From Paenibacillus tengchongensis (lineage in GTDB: Bacteria; Bacillota; Bacilli; Paenibacillales; Paenibacillaceae), in contig NZ_WACP01000001.1 in NCBI RefSeq assembly GCF_008973665.1, forward strand, positions 310,001 through 374,000: 64,000 nucleotides of DNA, given 5' to 3'. The position numbers and the translations under genes were made by a program. Below are positions 8,329 through 16,335 of this stretch, one piece after another (positions within the stretch are counted from its first letter, which is position 1; each line of letters starts with the position of its first letter). The notes under the pieces are model-generated. The model saw nothing but the letters and a program-made list of their open reading frames with translations. It did not search any database and was not told where the DNA came from.

Positions 8329-8976
8329 ATGACTGAGCCTTTGCGGAAAATAGACCCCGTACATATTCCTGGAAGCTTCTCGCCCAAACTGCGACCGCGG
8401 GTGATTGAACTGATTCGTCAGCAGCTGCAGGGCAAAGATACCCCCCGGACTGATTCCATCAGCGGTGAATCGCCTTATATCCTTCATCTCCCGGAGCTGC
8501 ATACCATAGGATGGCTAAATGCCGACGCTGCCGGAGAGCCCTACCCCGATCTGTGGAGCCATGTCTTCGGGGACTTCGATATCGACGGCAAATTTGACTC
8601 CATCCCCGGCAAGGTCCAGGCCAGCGGCTGTTATTTGGGCATCTTTCAGGGATGCCGCGAGGTTCCCCGTCTCTGGGAGGCAATCGCCTGGAACTGCAAT
8701 TTCTTCCTGGCTGTAGAAGTCGACGACTTCTCTACCGTTCCGGAAGCCTTGATGAGCCGGATTTTCCCCTCCTCCCAATACGCTGTCTTCATTGCTAAGG
8801 GCACGCCCGGCGAGGCCTACTTTAACACCTGGAACTATATCCAGCAGGAATGGTTCCCGGCTTCCGAGTATCGCTTCAATGAGGCCGGGGTGTTCTTCAT
8901 CAACTTCACCGAGGAATCCGGTCCGGATGACGAACGATTCCGAGCGCATCTATGCGTACCGGTTGTGAAAAAATAA
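8329..8976 (+). CDS. GyrI-like small-molecule-binding domain protein
   Basis: 215 residues; TAAGGAGG site. The region YLGIFQGCREVPRLWEAIAW...FNTWNYIQQEWFPASEYRFNE and the end RAHLCVPVVKK have the sequence pattern of the AraC effector-binding/GyrI superfamily. The first 80 residues are less typical. It lies 75 bases after the AraC gene, same strand, and probably shares its transcript. The function as a ligand-binding partner or drug-binding protein is inferred from fold resemblance only. Confidence 0.6.
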   Translation: MTEPLRKIDPVHIPGSFSPKLRPRVIELIRQQLQGKDTPRTDSISGESPYILHLPELHTIGWLNADAAGEPYPDLWSHVFGDFDIDGKFDSIPGKVQASGCYLGIFQGCREVPRLWEAIAWNCNFFLAVEVDDFSTVPEALMSRIFPSSQYAVFIAKGTPGEAYFNTWNYIQQEWFPASEYRFNEAGVFFINFTEESGPDDERFRAHLCVPVVKK

Positions 8977-8987
8977 TAAATATGCAA

Positions 8988-9019
8988 TAAAGCCGCTCTC
9001 CATGATGAGGGCGGCTTTA
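8988..9019 (+). terminator. Likely terminator after the GyrI-like gene
   Basis: TAAAGCCGC (8988-8996) pairs perfectly with GCGGCTTTA (9011-9019). The T-tract is short, so termination strength is uncertain. Confidence 0.6.
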
Positions 9020-9030
9020 CTATATCCAAA

Positions 9031-9061
9031 AAAGTAAAAGACCCCTGCTATGCAAGGGTCT
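9031..9061 (-). terminator. Original tRNA-Leu terminator left at the island edge
   Basis: The hairpin AGACCCCTGC / GCAAGGGTCT (one mismatch) reads on the minus strand into TTTTACTTTTTT. It sits 20 bases beyond the 3' end of the tRNA-Leu fragment, where a tRNA terminator would be. This suggests it served the tRNA before the island was inserted. Confidence 0.65.
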
Positions 9062-9080
9062 CTTTCAAAATCTACAGTTA

Positions 9081-9132
9081 TGCGGTAGAGAGGACTCGAA
9101 CCTCCACGAGCATACGCCCACTCCCCCCTCAA
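9081..9132 (-). pseudogene. 3' fragment of tRNA-Leu(GAG) (attachment-site remnant)
   Basis: About 52 bases are the same as the 3' part of the intact tRNA-Leu genes at 14725 and 16336, with two mismatches. Similarity stops abruptly in the anticodon loop region. A truncated tRNA 3' end on the far side of an insertion is what integration into the 3' end of a tRNA gene leaves behind. Confidence 0.85.
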
Positions 9133-9164
9133 AGTAGTGGGCCTGTTTTGATCTATTCCGATTA

Positions 9165-9690
9165 ATTATGAAAAAGAGGCTGTCCCAAAAGTAGTTTTCA
9201 TTCTACCTAAGACAGTTCATTGAGAAAAAATGGGTCGCAAAAAATAGCCGAGCAGTCATTCTCCTGTCATTGGAGAATGACTGCTCGGCGTTTTTGCTCT
9301 ACTGCAGCTTGTTTTGTAAGATTGTGGGCAAGGGAAAGCCATCCGACCTCTAAGGTGACTTTCTCCATCCCTCGAAGCAGAAACCGCCGGAAGCCCCGGT
9401 TGTTCTTCACTTGCCCAAATACACTTTCCGACTCCGTCATCCGTCGCACCGCCAAGGCGTACCCTTCCTCGCTTCGAAGGAGTTCCTTGGCTTGCTTTTG
9501 GTACCGTAAACGTTCCAGGCTCACGACGATTTCCCGGTCTCCCACTGCCTTCGTGCACCGTTCCTTGAATGGGCAGCCTACGCAGCTTGGACTTCGGTAA
9601 TGACGCTTGTGAATGAAATATCCGCTTTCCATCGTTTCCTTGCTTTCTTTGCGGAAATACAGGGTTCTGAAGTTAGACTGAATAGTAGAC
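9165..9690 (-). mobile_element. IS1182-family-like insertion sequence remnant
   Basis: The right end carries GAGGCTGTCCCAAAAGTAG, similar to IS1182-type terminal repeats. The reading frame 9267-9690 (minus) encodes only the C-terminal part of a DDE transposase. The key stretch is ESESVFGQVKNNRGFRRF (with YFRKESKETMESGYF and a Cys-containing segment CVGCPFKERC before it). The N-terminal half is missing because an IS3-family element abuts at about 9690. Not functional. Confidence 0.78.
9247..9295. terminator. Perfect 18-bp hairpin at the IS1182-like end
   Basis: Arms 9247-9264 and 9272-9289 are exact inverted copies (GCCGAGCAGTCATTCTCC and its complement) with a 7-base loop. T-runs lie on both sides (GTTTTTG on +, TATTTTTT on -). 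It probably stops transcription into or out of the element. Confidence 0.75.
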
Positions 9691-9737
9691 ACAGAATATA
9701 CTGAAAGGAGCAGTCATATAAAAGGAGTGTGTGTCAA

Positions 9738-10022
9738 ATGAAAAAACCTGTGTCTGACGAAGCCTTCAAGCGTCAGACGGTACAACATATTAAGGAAAGT
9801 GGTCAAACGGTGGCGGAGTTCGCTCGAGAGTTGAAGATCAACGACAATATTGTGTATGGTTGGGTCAAGAAGTATGGAACAAATCCAGAAGTCATTGCGG
9901 CTCAGGTGTTTAAGTCCGACGAGCATCAGGTGCGGGAAATGCAGAAGCGGATCCGTGAACTACAAGAGGAGAATGAAATCTTAAAAAAAGCGATGCATTA
10001 CTTCGCGAAAGACCATCGGTAA
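9738..10022 (+). CDS. IS3-family transposase OrfA
   Basis: 94 residues from ATG at 9738 (AAAGGAG upstream). An N-terminal HTH (RQTVQHIKESGQTVAEFAREL...YGWVKKYG) is followed by a leucine-zipper-like coiled coil (MQKRIRELQEENEILKKAM). A run of seven A followed by G at 9983-9990 near the 3' end is a classic -1 slippery site. The orfB frame is open from there to its start, so a fused OrfAB can form. Confidence 0.88.
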   Translation: MKKPVSDEAFKRQTVQHIKESGQTVAEFARELKINDNIVYGWVKKYGTNPEVIAAQVFKSDEHQVREMQKRIRELQEENEILKKAMHYFAKDHR

Positions 10023-10060
10023 AGTATTCGTTCATCCATGAACACCGCTTCGAGTACCGA

Positions 10061-10888
10061 TTGGAGAAGTTGTGCAGTGTCCTGAGCGTTTCTCGTAGCG
10101 GATACTATAAATGGCGGTGCAGACCAGAAAGTGAACGAGCAAAGCATCACCGAGAGATGACAGAGCACGTTCGGAAGGCCTATGAGGAGTCCAGGCAACT
10201 TTACGGGAGTCCTAAGCTTACAAAGCAGTTGAACCGTCAAGGGGTCCAGATCTCTGAACGCACGGTCGGCCGGATCATGAAGAAACAAGGCTTACGTTCA
10301 CGTACCGTAAAGAAGTATAAGGCGACCACCAACTCTAAGCATGCGCTTCCTGTTCAAGACAATGTGCTTAACCGCGAGTTTCAAGCCACAAAGCCAGGCG
10401 AGAAATGGGTAACCGACATTACCTATATCTGGACTGCAGAAGGATGGTTGTATCTGGCGAGCGTTATGGATCTGTACTCTCGCAGAATTGTCGGTTGGCA
10501 GATGGGTGAGCGGATGACCAAGGAACTTGTGATTGGGGCCTTGCAGCAAGCCTATGGCCGGCAGTGTCCAGATCCTGGATTACTGCATCATTCGGATCGC
10601 GGAAGCCAGTATGCCTCTCGCGATTACCAGAAACAGTTGTTAACCTATGAGATGATTGGAAGCATGAGCCGAAAGGGGAATTGCTACGATAATGCCTGCA
10701 TCGAGTCGTTCCATAGTGTTCTCAAGAAGGAACTGATTTACCTGAACCGCTATGATACGAGAGAACAGACGACGCAGAGTATTTTCGAGTACATTGAATT
10801 CTTTTACAACACTCGGCGTATCCATTCCTCCATTCATTACCATACCCCCATGGAGTATGAACTGATTTATCTAAACCAGACTGCTTAA
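10061..10888 (+). CDS. IS3-family transposase OrfB (rve integrase core)
   Basis: 275 residues counted from TTG at 10061; in the element it is normally made as an OrfAB fusion. An HTH_21-type segment (YGSPKLTKQLNRQGVQISER) precedes the DDE domain: D in KWVTDITYIWT, D in LLHHSDRGSQYAS, E in NACIESFHSVLKKE. All three acidic residues are present. The C-terminus (YNTRRIHSSIHYHTPMEYE) is typical. The gene looks intact. Confidence 0.9.
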   Translation: MEKLCSVLSVSRSGYYKWRCRPESERAKHHREMTEHVRKAYEESRQLYGSPKLTKQLNRQGVQISERTVGRIMKKQGLRSRTVKKYKATTNSKHALPVQDNVLNREFQATKPGEKWVTDITYIWTAEGWLYLASVMDLYSRRIVGWQMGERMTKELVIGALQQAYGRQCPDPGLLHHSDRGSQYASRDYQKQLLTYEMIGSMSRKGNCYDNACIESFHSVLKKELIYLNRYDTREQTTQSIFEYIEFFYNTRRIHSSIHYHTPMEYELIYLNQTA

Positions 10889-10920
10889 AAATCTGTGTCT
10901 ACTATCTTGACAGAGGTCCA

Positions 10921-10988
10921 TCAAGTAAATATGTCCAATAGGAAGACAAGTCTTCTTCATGTTTCTTGCTTGGAACGAATTTTCTCAT
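10921..10988 (-). pseudogene. 5' stub of an unrecognised gene cut by IS3 copy 1
   Basis: An ATG at 10988 opens a minus frame starting MRKFVPSKKHEEDLSSYWTY that runs into the IS3 right end. Too short to identify. It appears to be the first 22 or so codons of a gene disrupted by the insertion. Confidence 0.35.
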
Positions 10989-11009
10989 AATGGCTCTCTA
11001 TCCTTTCAA

Positions 11010-11234
11010 CTATTTATTCTTCTGCTTTGTAACTTGTATTCTGCCGATGATTATCATTAAACCCCCTATTCCTGCTAGAATAATCCGAACTAATAATGGG
11101 CTTAATGTAAACACAGTTTCACCTTGCCAATACAATCCGAACAGCTTTTCATCCAACCCCACAATGATCAATACTGGCATAAGAAACAAACTCAGCGCTA
11201 GTAATACTATCCCCCAAATAATATTGCTATTCAT
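11010..11234 (-). CDS. Small two-helix membrane protein
   Basis: 74 residues from ATG at 11234 with an AAGAGGTT site. Two hydrophobic helices (IIWGIVLLALSLFLMPVLIIVG and LVRIILAGIGGLMIIIG) are separated by a polar loop, with a basic C-terminal tail. The family is not recognised. It lies between a truncated gene and a broken thioesterase gene inside the island, at low GC like its neighbours. Confidence 0.6.
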   Translation of the reverse strand: MNSNIIWGIVLLALSLFLMPVLIIVGLDEKLFGLYWQGETVFTLSPLLVRIILAGIGGLMIIIGRIQVTKQKNK

Positions 11235-11295
11235 TGTTTCAAAACCTCTTTTCCGATTAAGATATTTGATGATTAATTAACAAGATAACAATCTA

Positions 11296-12016
11296 TCATT
11301 GTCTTTCTAAAATTTTTTCCGATTTAATCAACGCTTGATTGATAATATCCACAACAGGTCCATAATTCTCTGTAATAAAAAAGTGTCCACCATCTATTGT
11401 ATGAAAACTCACCTCCCTTCCTGCGATATTTCCATTCGGACATGTCATACATTATAGCACTATGGTCGTTGTGATCATTAATAACTGCAATCTTATCTTT
11501 TTTCTCTTGATGACAATAAGTTTCTGATATCTTAAAATCAGCGCGTAATATTGGTAAGAATAATTTAAGCAACTCTTAATTTTCAGCTATTTCATGCGTA
11601 TTGCCACCATAACTCATAACCGCATGTAAAAATTGTTCGTCTGGTAATCTATGAATTGAAGTTTTATTATGCATATTTTGCGGTGCGTTACGACCGCTAA
11701 AAAAAATATGCTGTGGTGTATGAACACCGTTGTCGATTAACTTGTAATATGTTTCAAACGTTAGTAATGAAGCTAAACTATGTCCATATATCGCATAATC
11801 ATCGTTCGGAGCAACATTGCTTGCTATCGTTGCAGCGATATCCTCAACAATAGTATCTATGTGGTCCTTAAGGGGCTCAAATATCCTCTTACCACGGCCA
11901 GGCAATTCAACAGGGAATAGTTGTATATCACTATATAAAGATTTGCTCCATTTACGATATACTTCGGCGGACCCCCCTGAATAAGGTATGCAAAATAGTT
12001 TAATGCTTTTGCCCAT
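11296..12016 (-). pseudogene. Broken type II thioesterase (GrsT-like, NRPS/PKS-associated)
   Basis: The start MGKSIKLFCIPYSGGSAEVY and the catalytic serine motif AIYGHSLASLLTFE, followed by FFSGRNAPQNMH, identify a GrsT/SrfAD-type editing thioesterase of nonribosomal peptide synthesis. The frame has a TAA at 11576, where relatives have a Gln codon; the same frame then continues ELLKLFLPILRADFKISE. A further frameshift near 11410 separates the expected tail, which includes the conserved GGHFF and then ENYGPVVDIINQ. At least two lesions make it a pseudogene. Confidence 0.82.
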
Positions 12017-12074
12017 CTATCAATAACCCCTTTCTTCACTTCGACAATGCTAGATATGATGATATAAACATGTA

Positions 12075-12167
12075 TCATTTGTTATTTTTAACTACTTTTA
12101 TCGCTTCATCGAAAGAAGATGCATTCCCTTTTTCCACATTGTCTAACATTGACATAATATCGTCATC
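12075..12167 (-). pseudogene. 3' tail of a gene cut by IS3 copy 2
   Basis: The minus frame from the IS3 boundary encodes DDDIMSMLDNVEKGNASSFD... and ends at a TGA at 12075, 59 bases before the thioesterase start. It is the last 30 or so codons of the gene that preceded the thioesterase. A biosynthetic gene such as a peptide synthetase is plausible from context but not shown. Confidence 0.45.
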
Positions 12168-13343
12168 TGGACCTCTGTCAAGATAGTAGACACAGATTTT
12201 AAGCAGCCTGATTTAGGTAAAGCAGTTCATACTCCATGGGGGTATGGTAATCAATGGAGGAATAGATACGCCGAACGTTGTAGAAGAACTCAATGTACTC
12301 GAAAATACTCTGCTTCGCTTGTTCCCTCGTTTCATAGTGGTTCAGGTAAATCAGTTCCTTCTTGAGGACACTATGGAACGACTCGATGCAGGCATTATCG
12401 TAGCAATTCCCCTTTCGGCTCATGCTTCCGATCATCTCATATGTTAACAGCTGTTTCTGGTAATCGTGAGAGGCGTATTGGCTTCCCCGATCGGAATGGT
12501 GAAGTAATCCAGGGTCTGGACGCCCTTGGCCATAGGCCTGCTGAAGGGCCCCAATCACGAGTTCCTTGGTCATCCGCTCACCCATTTGCCAACCGACAAT
12601 TCTACGAGAGTATAGGTCCATGACACTCGCCAGATACAACCATCCTTCCACAGTCCAGACATAGGTGATGTCCGTTACCCATTCCCCCCCGGCTTCGTGG
12701 CTTGAAACTCGCGGTTGAGCACATTGTCTTGAACCGGAAGCGCATGCTTGGAGTTGGTAGTCGCCTTGTACTTCTTTACGGTACGTGAGCGTAAGCCTTC
12801 TTTTTTCATGATTCGACCGACCGTGCGTTCGGAGATCTGAATCCCTTGACGATTCAACTGCCTTGTGAGTTTCGGGCTCCCGTAAAGCCTTCTGGGCTCC
12901 CGTAAAGCCTTCTGGACTCTTCGTAGGCCTTACGGACGTGCTCCGTCATCTCCCGGTGATGTTTTTCTCGTTCACTTTCCGGTCTGCACCGCCATTTGTA
13001 GTACCCGCTACGAGAGACTTTCAGGATAGTGCACAACTTCTCCAATCGGTACTCGAAGCGGTGTTCATGAATGAACGAACACTTTACCGACGGTCTTTCG
13101 CGAAGTAGTGCATCGCTTTTTTTAAGATTTCATTCTCCTCTTGTAGTTCACGAATCCGCTTCTGCAATTCTCGTACCTGATGCTCGTCGGACTTAAACAC
13201 CTGGGCCGCAATGACTTCCGAATCTGTCCCAAACTTCTTGACCCAACCATACACGGTATTGTCGTTGATCTTCAGCTCTCGGGCGACTTCCGCCACCGTT
13301 TGGCCGCTTTTCTTAATATGTTGCACCGTCTGACGTTGAAACA
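12168..13343 (-). mobile_element. IS3-family insertion sequence, copy 2 (truncated, inverted)
   Basis: Very similar to copy 1 but in the opposite orientation. The intact right end TGGACCTCTGTCAAGATAG starts at 12168. The left end and the first residues of orfA are missing; similarity stops at about 13340, inside a nuclease-gene remnant. orfB is broken by a frameshift near 12665 (run of C) and a 20-base tandem duplication. Copies 1 and 2 face each other around the thioesterase remnant. Confidence 0.85.
12199..13045 (-). pseudogene. IS3 OrfB pseudogene of copy 2
   Basis: Three frame pieces together cover the OrfB of copy 1. The breaks are an exact 20-base tandem duplication (12874-12893 repeated at 12894-12913), which shifts the frame, and an indel in a C-run near 12680 just before the first catalytic Asp region. 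Not expected to make transposase. Confidence 0.85.
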
Positions 13344-13800
13344 ATCCTTTAAACGCCCGGTTTAACAACCCGATCGCTTCAGCGTGTCGTCCCTTTAACT
13401 CAGCATTATCTGCGGCCTCTAACATGGAATACCATTGTCTTCCCCAACCAATTCCGCTTTGCTCCGCAAGGATGAAATCAGCCTGATCCACGGATTCTCC
13501 AATATGATGAAATGATATATAATCGTGCCGAAGAGCCTTAAGTAGGCACTCTACATCGTAGTTGCATTCCAGCCATTCGAGATAAACCAGCGCAGCCTTT
13601 CCGACCTTTGTATAAGTGATGGGCAGACTTTGGGAAAATGTACAAGGAATATCGAGCGCTTGGCTGAGCGTATATATAGTTGAACAATAAGCCTCATAAT
13701 TAGAAACAACGATTTCTGCTTGATCGAAAGAATCAACTTGATTGCAGATACGTCGGAATGCTTCACGAACCTCAGCTAAGATTCCTGTGGCATGGTACAA
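13084..13800 (-). pseudogene. Chimeric ORF: nuclease-like remnant fused in frame to IS3 OrfA
   Basis: The first 150 or so residues (ILAEVREAFRRI, SFDQAEIVVSNYEAY, CLLKALRHDYISFH) resemble a segment of AddB-like PD-(D/E)XK nuclease/inactivated helicase proteins. The last 85 residues (RQTVQHIKKSGQTVAEVARE to the coiled coil) are OrfA of IS3 copy 2. The junction is near 13340. The frame is open throughout, so a hybrid peptide could be made, but it joins two unrelated partial genes. Confidence 0.7.
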
Positions 13801-14025
13801 CTAAATAGCAACATGATCACCATTCTGCAGGGATGAAGGGAAAGCTTCAGTTTGCGGAAGAATGAACAGTCTATCTCCAGCGATGCGTTTCAGCATTTCT
13901 TTCTCCACAGAAGAGAACTTTAGCCACTGCTCACCCTGATTATAATGATCCACAAGGAGGATCTTTCTACGAAAGGGATCGTTATTGCATATTTCATACA
14001 AATCCGCAAACCAATTATGGTTCAA
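13801..14025 (-). pseudogene. N-terminal remnant of the AddB-like nuclease gene
   Basis: Encodes MNHNWFADLYEICNNDPFRR KILLVDHYNQGEQWL and stops at TAG (13801-13803). The following codons, in the same frame, continue as the nuclease-like part of the chimeric ORF. Compared with AddB-like relatives a large central part seems missing, so an internal deletion plus stop is likely. Confidence 0.55.
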
Positions 14026-14084
14026 GAGACCACATCCTTCCTGCCTTGTATATTTCGAGTAATTATGATCAGTTCCTGCTTAGT

Positions 14085-14329
14085 TTATTTATACATTTCG
14101 GTCCACTGAGCTAATTGACTCTTAAATGTTTCACGCACAGAAGCTGGCTCTAATATTTCAGCGGCTGGCCCGTACTGCAGAATCCAGCGGATAAACTCTT
14201 TTTCGTTATTTACAGTCACCTCAAAAATCATACTGCCGTCTTTGTTGTCTGTCATACGCGGATGAACGAACAATTCTTCCTCCCTAATGTACCTGGCAAC
14301 CTCAGCATATTTGGAGAATGTCCTCCATC
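14085..14329 (-). pseudogene. C-terminal remnant of a WYL-domain regulator
   Basis: The minus frame (ATG at 14273, open further upstream through FSKYAEVARYIREEELFVHP) ends in EFIRWILQYGPAAEILEPAS and a TEMYK tail, the usual last 60-70 residues of YafY-type WYL regulators. The HTH and most of the WYL domain are absent. A short direct duplication (GGACATTCTC) lies at the break. It sits upstream of the nuclease remnant on the same strand, and the two may once have formed a unit. Confidence 0.65.
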
Positions 14330-14535
14330 CTGAGAATGTCCTTTATAAATTGACCAATACAAAAGAGGCATTTGTAATTGTGCAGCTCAAACAAGCTGAT
14401 GATCTCGGGTTCGACTATTCAAATGACTCGGAGATGCAGCCCATCGCCTTATTCAAAGGATTACTATCAGCCCGCAAAGACATGTATCCTTTGGAATACT
14501 TGATTAAGCCGGATTTTTTCTTGTGCCAAAATTAA
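14287..14535 (+). CDS. Unrecognised short ORF in the island
   Basis: An 82-residue frame with no convincing ribosome site. The part YKLTNTKEAFVIVQLKQADD reads like real protein, so it may be the 3' remnant of a lost gene. Its first codons overlap the WYL remnant on the other strand. No function assigned. Confidence 0.3.
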   Translation: MYLATSAYLENVLHPENVLYKLTNTKEAFVIVQLKQADDLGFDYSNDSEMQPIALFKGLLSARKDMYPLEYLIKPDFFLCQN

Positions 14536-14558
14536 AAAAAACCTGAATCCTCCAGGTT
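14532..14558 (-). terminator. Minus-strand intrinsic terminator
   Basis: AACCTG (14540-14545) pairs with CAGGTT (14553-14558); the minus strand then reads eight T. No gene for it to serve is left upstream. Confidence 0.65.
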
Positions 14559-14680
14559 ATGTAAAGTTTAATTGATTATGCACTGTTATGACCTATCTAT
14601 TCGGTATTATCCGTCAACAATTCGTCAACAAAGGTAAACCAGAATGCAGATGTCGATTCATTGGTGTAAATAATAAAAGA

Positions 14681-14710
14681 AAAAAAACCTTGAATCATCA
14701 AGGTTTTTTC
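14681..14710 (-). terminator. Terminator of the island-side tRNA-Leu
   Basis: The arms AACCTTGA and TCAAGGTT are flanked by A and T runs on both sides. It lies about 15 bases downstream of the 3' end of tRNA-Leu at 14725, and works on either strand. Confidence 0.75.
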
Positions 14711-14724
14711 CTTTTTACATGTTA

Positions 14725-14807
14725 TGCGGTAGAGAGGACTCGAACCTCCACGAGCGTACGCCCACTACCCCCTCAAGATAGCGTGTCTGCCATTCCACCA
14801 CTACCGC
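14725..14807 (-). tRNA. tRNA-Leu (anticodon GAG)
   Basis: 83 bases, no encoded CCA. Acceptor GCGGTAG pairs with CTACCGC; anticodon stem CTATC/GGTAG with loop TTGAGGG gives GAG (reads CUC/CUU); a long variable arm and the GGTTCGAGTCC T-loop fit a class II leucine tRNA. Identical to the copy at 16336. Confidence 0.93.
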
Positions 14808-14886
14808 ACATTTAAAATTGATAACATTCATCATTTGAGGGCAACATTCAATATTATAACCCTGTCATATTGAAAAGTAAAGTCCT

Positions 14887-15255
14887 TTATTCAGAACTTG
14901 TATCCTTATCCTTCATTCTGCGGTAGCGGGCAAATTCAATGTATTCCTCGATATATTTCACTTCCTCCGGCAGCAACTCTTCCGTGTGGCCATTCAGTTG
15001 CCGCATTGGCGCAGAAAAATACTCCCCGCCGTTCTCACGGACCACTTCAGCCGGGCTTTTGCCTAGTATCAGCCAATCGAGACTGACATGAAAAAAGGCG
15101 CCGATCTCAATCAGCTTATGCGTACCTGGCGTTGATTTGCCGCGTTTCCAGTCGCCCATATTTCCTGTGCTGATGTTAAGCTGCTCGCAAAACGCCTTTT
15201 TGGTCAGCCCTTTCTGTTTAATAAGATACTCTATCCGATCATAAATCGACGACAT
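14887..15255 (-). CDS. XRE-family transcriptional regulator
   Basis: 122 residues. An N-terminal HTH of the Cro/C1 type spans about residues 5-60 (DRIEYLIKQKGLTKKAFCEQ, LNISTGNMGDWKRGKSTPG, FFHVSLDWLILG). The rest is charged (EEVKYIEEYIEFARYRRMKD). It is divergent from a second small HTH gene with a 140-base gap, like a phage repressor/Cro pair, and lies between two identical tRNA-Leu genes. DNA target unknown. Confidence 0.83.
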   Translation of the reverse strand: MSSIYDRIEYLIKQKGLTKKAFCEQLNISTGNMGDWKRGKSTPGTHKLIEIGAFFHVSLDWLILGKSPAEVVRENGGEYFSAPMRQLNGHTEELLPEEVKYIEEYIEFARYRRMKDKDTSSE

Positions 15256-15400
15256 CGGCCAACCGCCTTCCGATAAGAAGAATAAAATGACTAATTTAAG
15301 TAATTTTTATTGTAAAATGACGTAAAAAAGTATATAATTAGCGATTATTAACAGATTTCATTATACCACACGACAGGATTGTCGATAAGAGGTGAAAGCT

Positions 15401-15598
15401 TTGAACAGTAAACGTCCTGTAACCCCTTACGGTTGGGCGATTAAACAGCGGCTTACCGAAATGCAGCTGGATCAGAAGAAATTCTGCGAAATGTATGGAA
15501 TCCCGCCTTACCGGCTCTCCAACCTGATTCACGGTACCCGCAAGGCTGAACGCTACCGGCGGCAAGTTTCAGATCTGCTCAACCTTCCGCCATCTTAG
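15401..15598 (+). CDS. Small XRE-like DNA-binding protein
   Basis: 65 residues from TTG at 15401 (AAGAGGTG seven bases upstream); GTG at 15392 overlaps that site and is less likely. The sequence VTPYGWAIKQRLTEMQLDQK KFCEMYGIPPYRLSNLIHGT is a helix-turn-helix pattern of the Cro type, with a short basic tail. Divergent from the XRE repressor-like gene at 14887-15255. Confidence 0.7.
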   Translation: MNSKRPVTPYGWAIKQRLTEMQLDQKKFCEMYGIPPYRLSNLIHGTRKAERYRRQVSDLLNLPPS

Positions 15599-15634
15599 CT
15601 TTTATATTCTGCAAGATCCAAGGAGCGATAACCA

Positions 15635-16282
15635 TTGCCAATTCCGATCTCTGCATCCCTTATCCGTTCTCTCAACACGCTGCCGCATCACGCACTGGTT
15701 ATCGGCAGTTCAGGATCTATCCTGTTCGCCAGCGATAGCCTGCAGAATTGCAGCCGCGACTATGGACTGCCCTCCAAGCTATGGATTGGACTCCATTATT
15801 CGGAGTTTTTCCATGCCTGGACCACCTGCCCGGAGGAGCTTGACGGCCTTGCCAATGTGCTGCGGCCTCTTTTGCAGGGCGAGCACCTGATTACCACCGC
15901 CCAGCTTATTCTAAAGCGCAAAATCCATAACGACCGGCTCTTCCGTCTGGAGGCATTTCCGCTGCTTGATGGAACCAGCGGCTCACGCCAGGAGCGGAAT
16001 TACGTGCTGTCGCTGGAGGATTTAGGACCGGCCTCCGACGTCAGACTTCCGAAGGCTGCGCATAATGTTTTCTCTTACCGCAGTACGGGAAATACTCTTG
16101 TACCGATCTGTGCCTCCTGTAAATCCATCCGGAACCGCAGGGAGGAATGGTTGAGCATGGAGCGTTTCCTGCAGCAGGAGCTCTCCCTGCAATTCACCCA
16201 TGACATCTGCCCGGACTGTATCCGCCAGCTATACCCCCGGTATGCCGGAGCATTTGCGAAGCAGGACGCCGCAACACGGTAA
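15635..16282 (+). CDS. PAS-like sensor protein with C-terminal CxxC motifs
   Basis: 215 residues from TTG at 15635 (AAGGAG upstream). The first 130 residues resemble a PAS fold (LPHHALVIGSSGSILFASDS). The C-terminal part VPICASCKSIRNRREEWLSM ... HDICPDCIRQLYP has two CxxC pairs, a tail found after PAS domains in some sensor proteins and possibly a metal or redox site. No kinase or output domain is present. Follows the small HTH gene by 36 bases, so probably the same transcript. Confidence 0.6.
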   Translation: MPIPISASLIRSLNTLPHHALVIGSSGSILFASDSLQNCSRDYGLPSKLWIGLHYSEFFHAWTTCPEELDGLANVLRPLLQGEHLITTAQLILKRKIHNDRLFRLEAFPLLDGTSGSRQERNYVLSLEDLGPASDVRLPKAAHNVFSYRSTGNTLVPICASCKSIRNRREEWLSMERFLQQELSLQFTHDICPDCIRQLYPRYAGAFAKQDAATR

Positions 16283-16293
16283 ATGACAGCATA

Positions 16294-16324
16294 ACAAAAA
16301 GGACCCTTATCGCTAAAGGTCCTT
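16294..16324 (-). terminator. Terminator downstream of the tRNA-Glu/tRNA-Leu pair
   Basis: AAGGACC (16299-16305) pairs with GGTCCTT (16318-16324). The minus strand continues TTTTTGTT. It also lies just after the PAS-like gene on the other strand. Confidence 0.75.
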
Positions 16325-16335
16325 CTTCATTGGAA

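Larger units (their letters stand above)
9672..10920 (+). mobile_element. IS3-family (IS150-like) insertion sequence, copy 1
   Basis: Two overlapping-frame genes (orfA, orfB) are flanked by related ends. The right end reads (complement) TGGACCTCTGTCAAGATAG followed by TAGACACAG; the left end retains ATAGTAGACACAG near 9683 but has lost the outermost bases. It lies inside the IS1182-like transposase gene. orfA and orfB are intact, so the transposase may still be made, but the damaged left end may block movement. Confidence 0.88.

Noticed and set aside
14596-14704. Minus peptide starting MIQGFFSFIIYTNES and ending DELLTDNTE, considered as an integrase 3' end
   Set aside because: Its start lies in a terminator hairpin, it has only about 36 codons, and no integrase motif (R..HxxR..Y) is present.
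14588-14815. + strand frame of 75 codons ending in the tRNA-Leu region
   Set aside because: Its second half is antisense to tRNA-Leu and it has no ribosome site.
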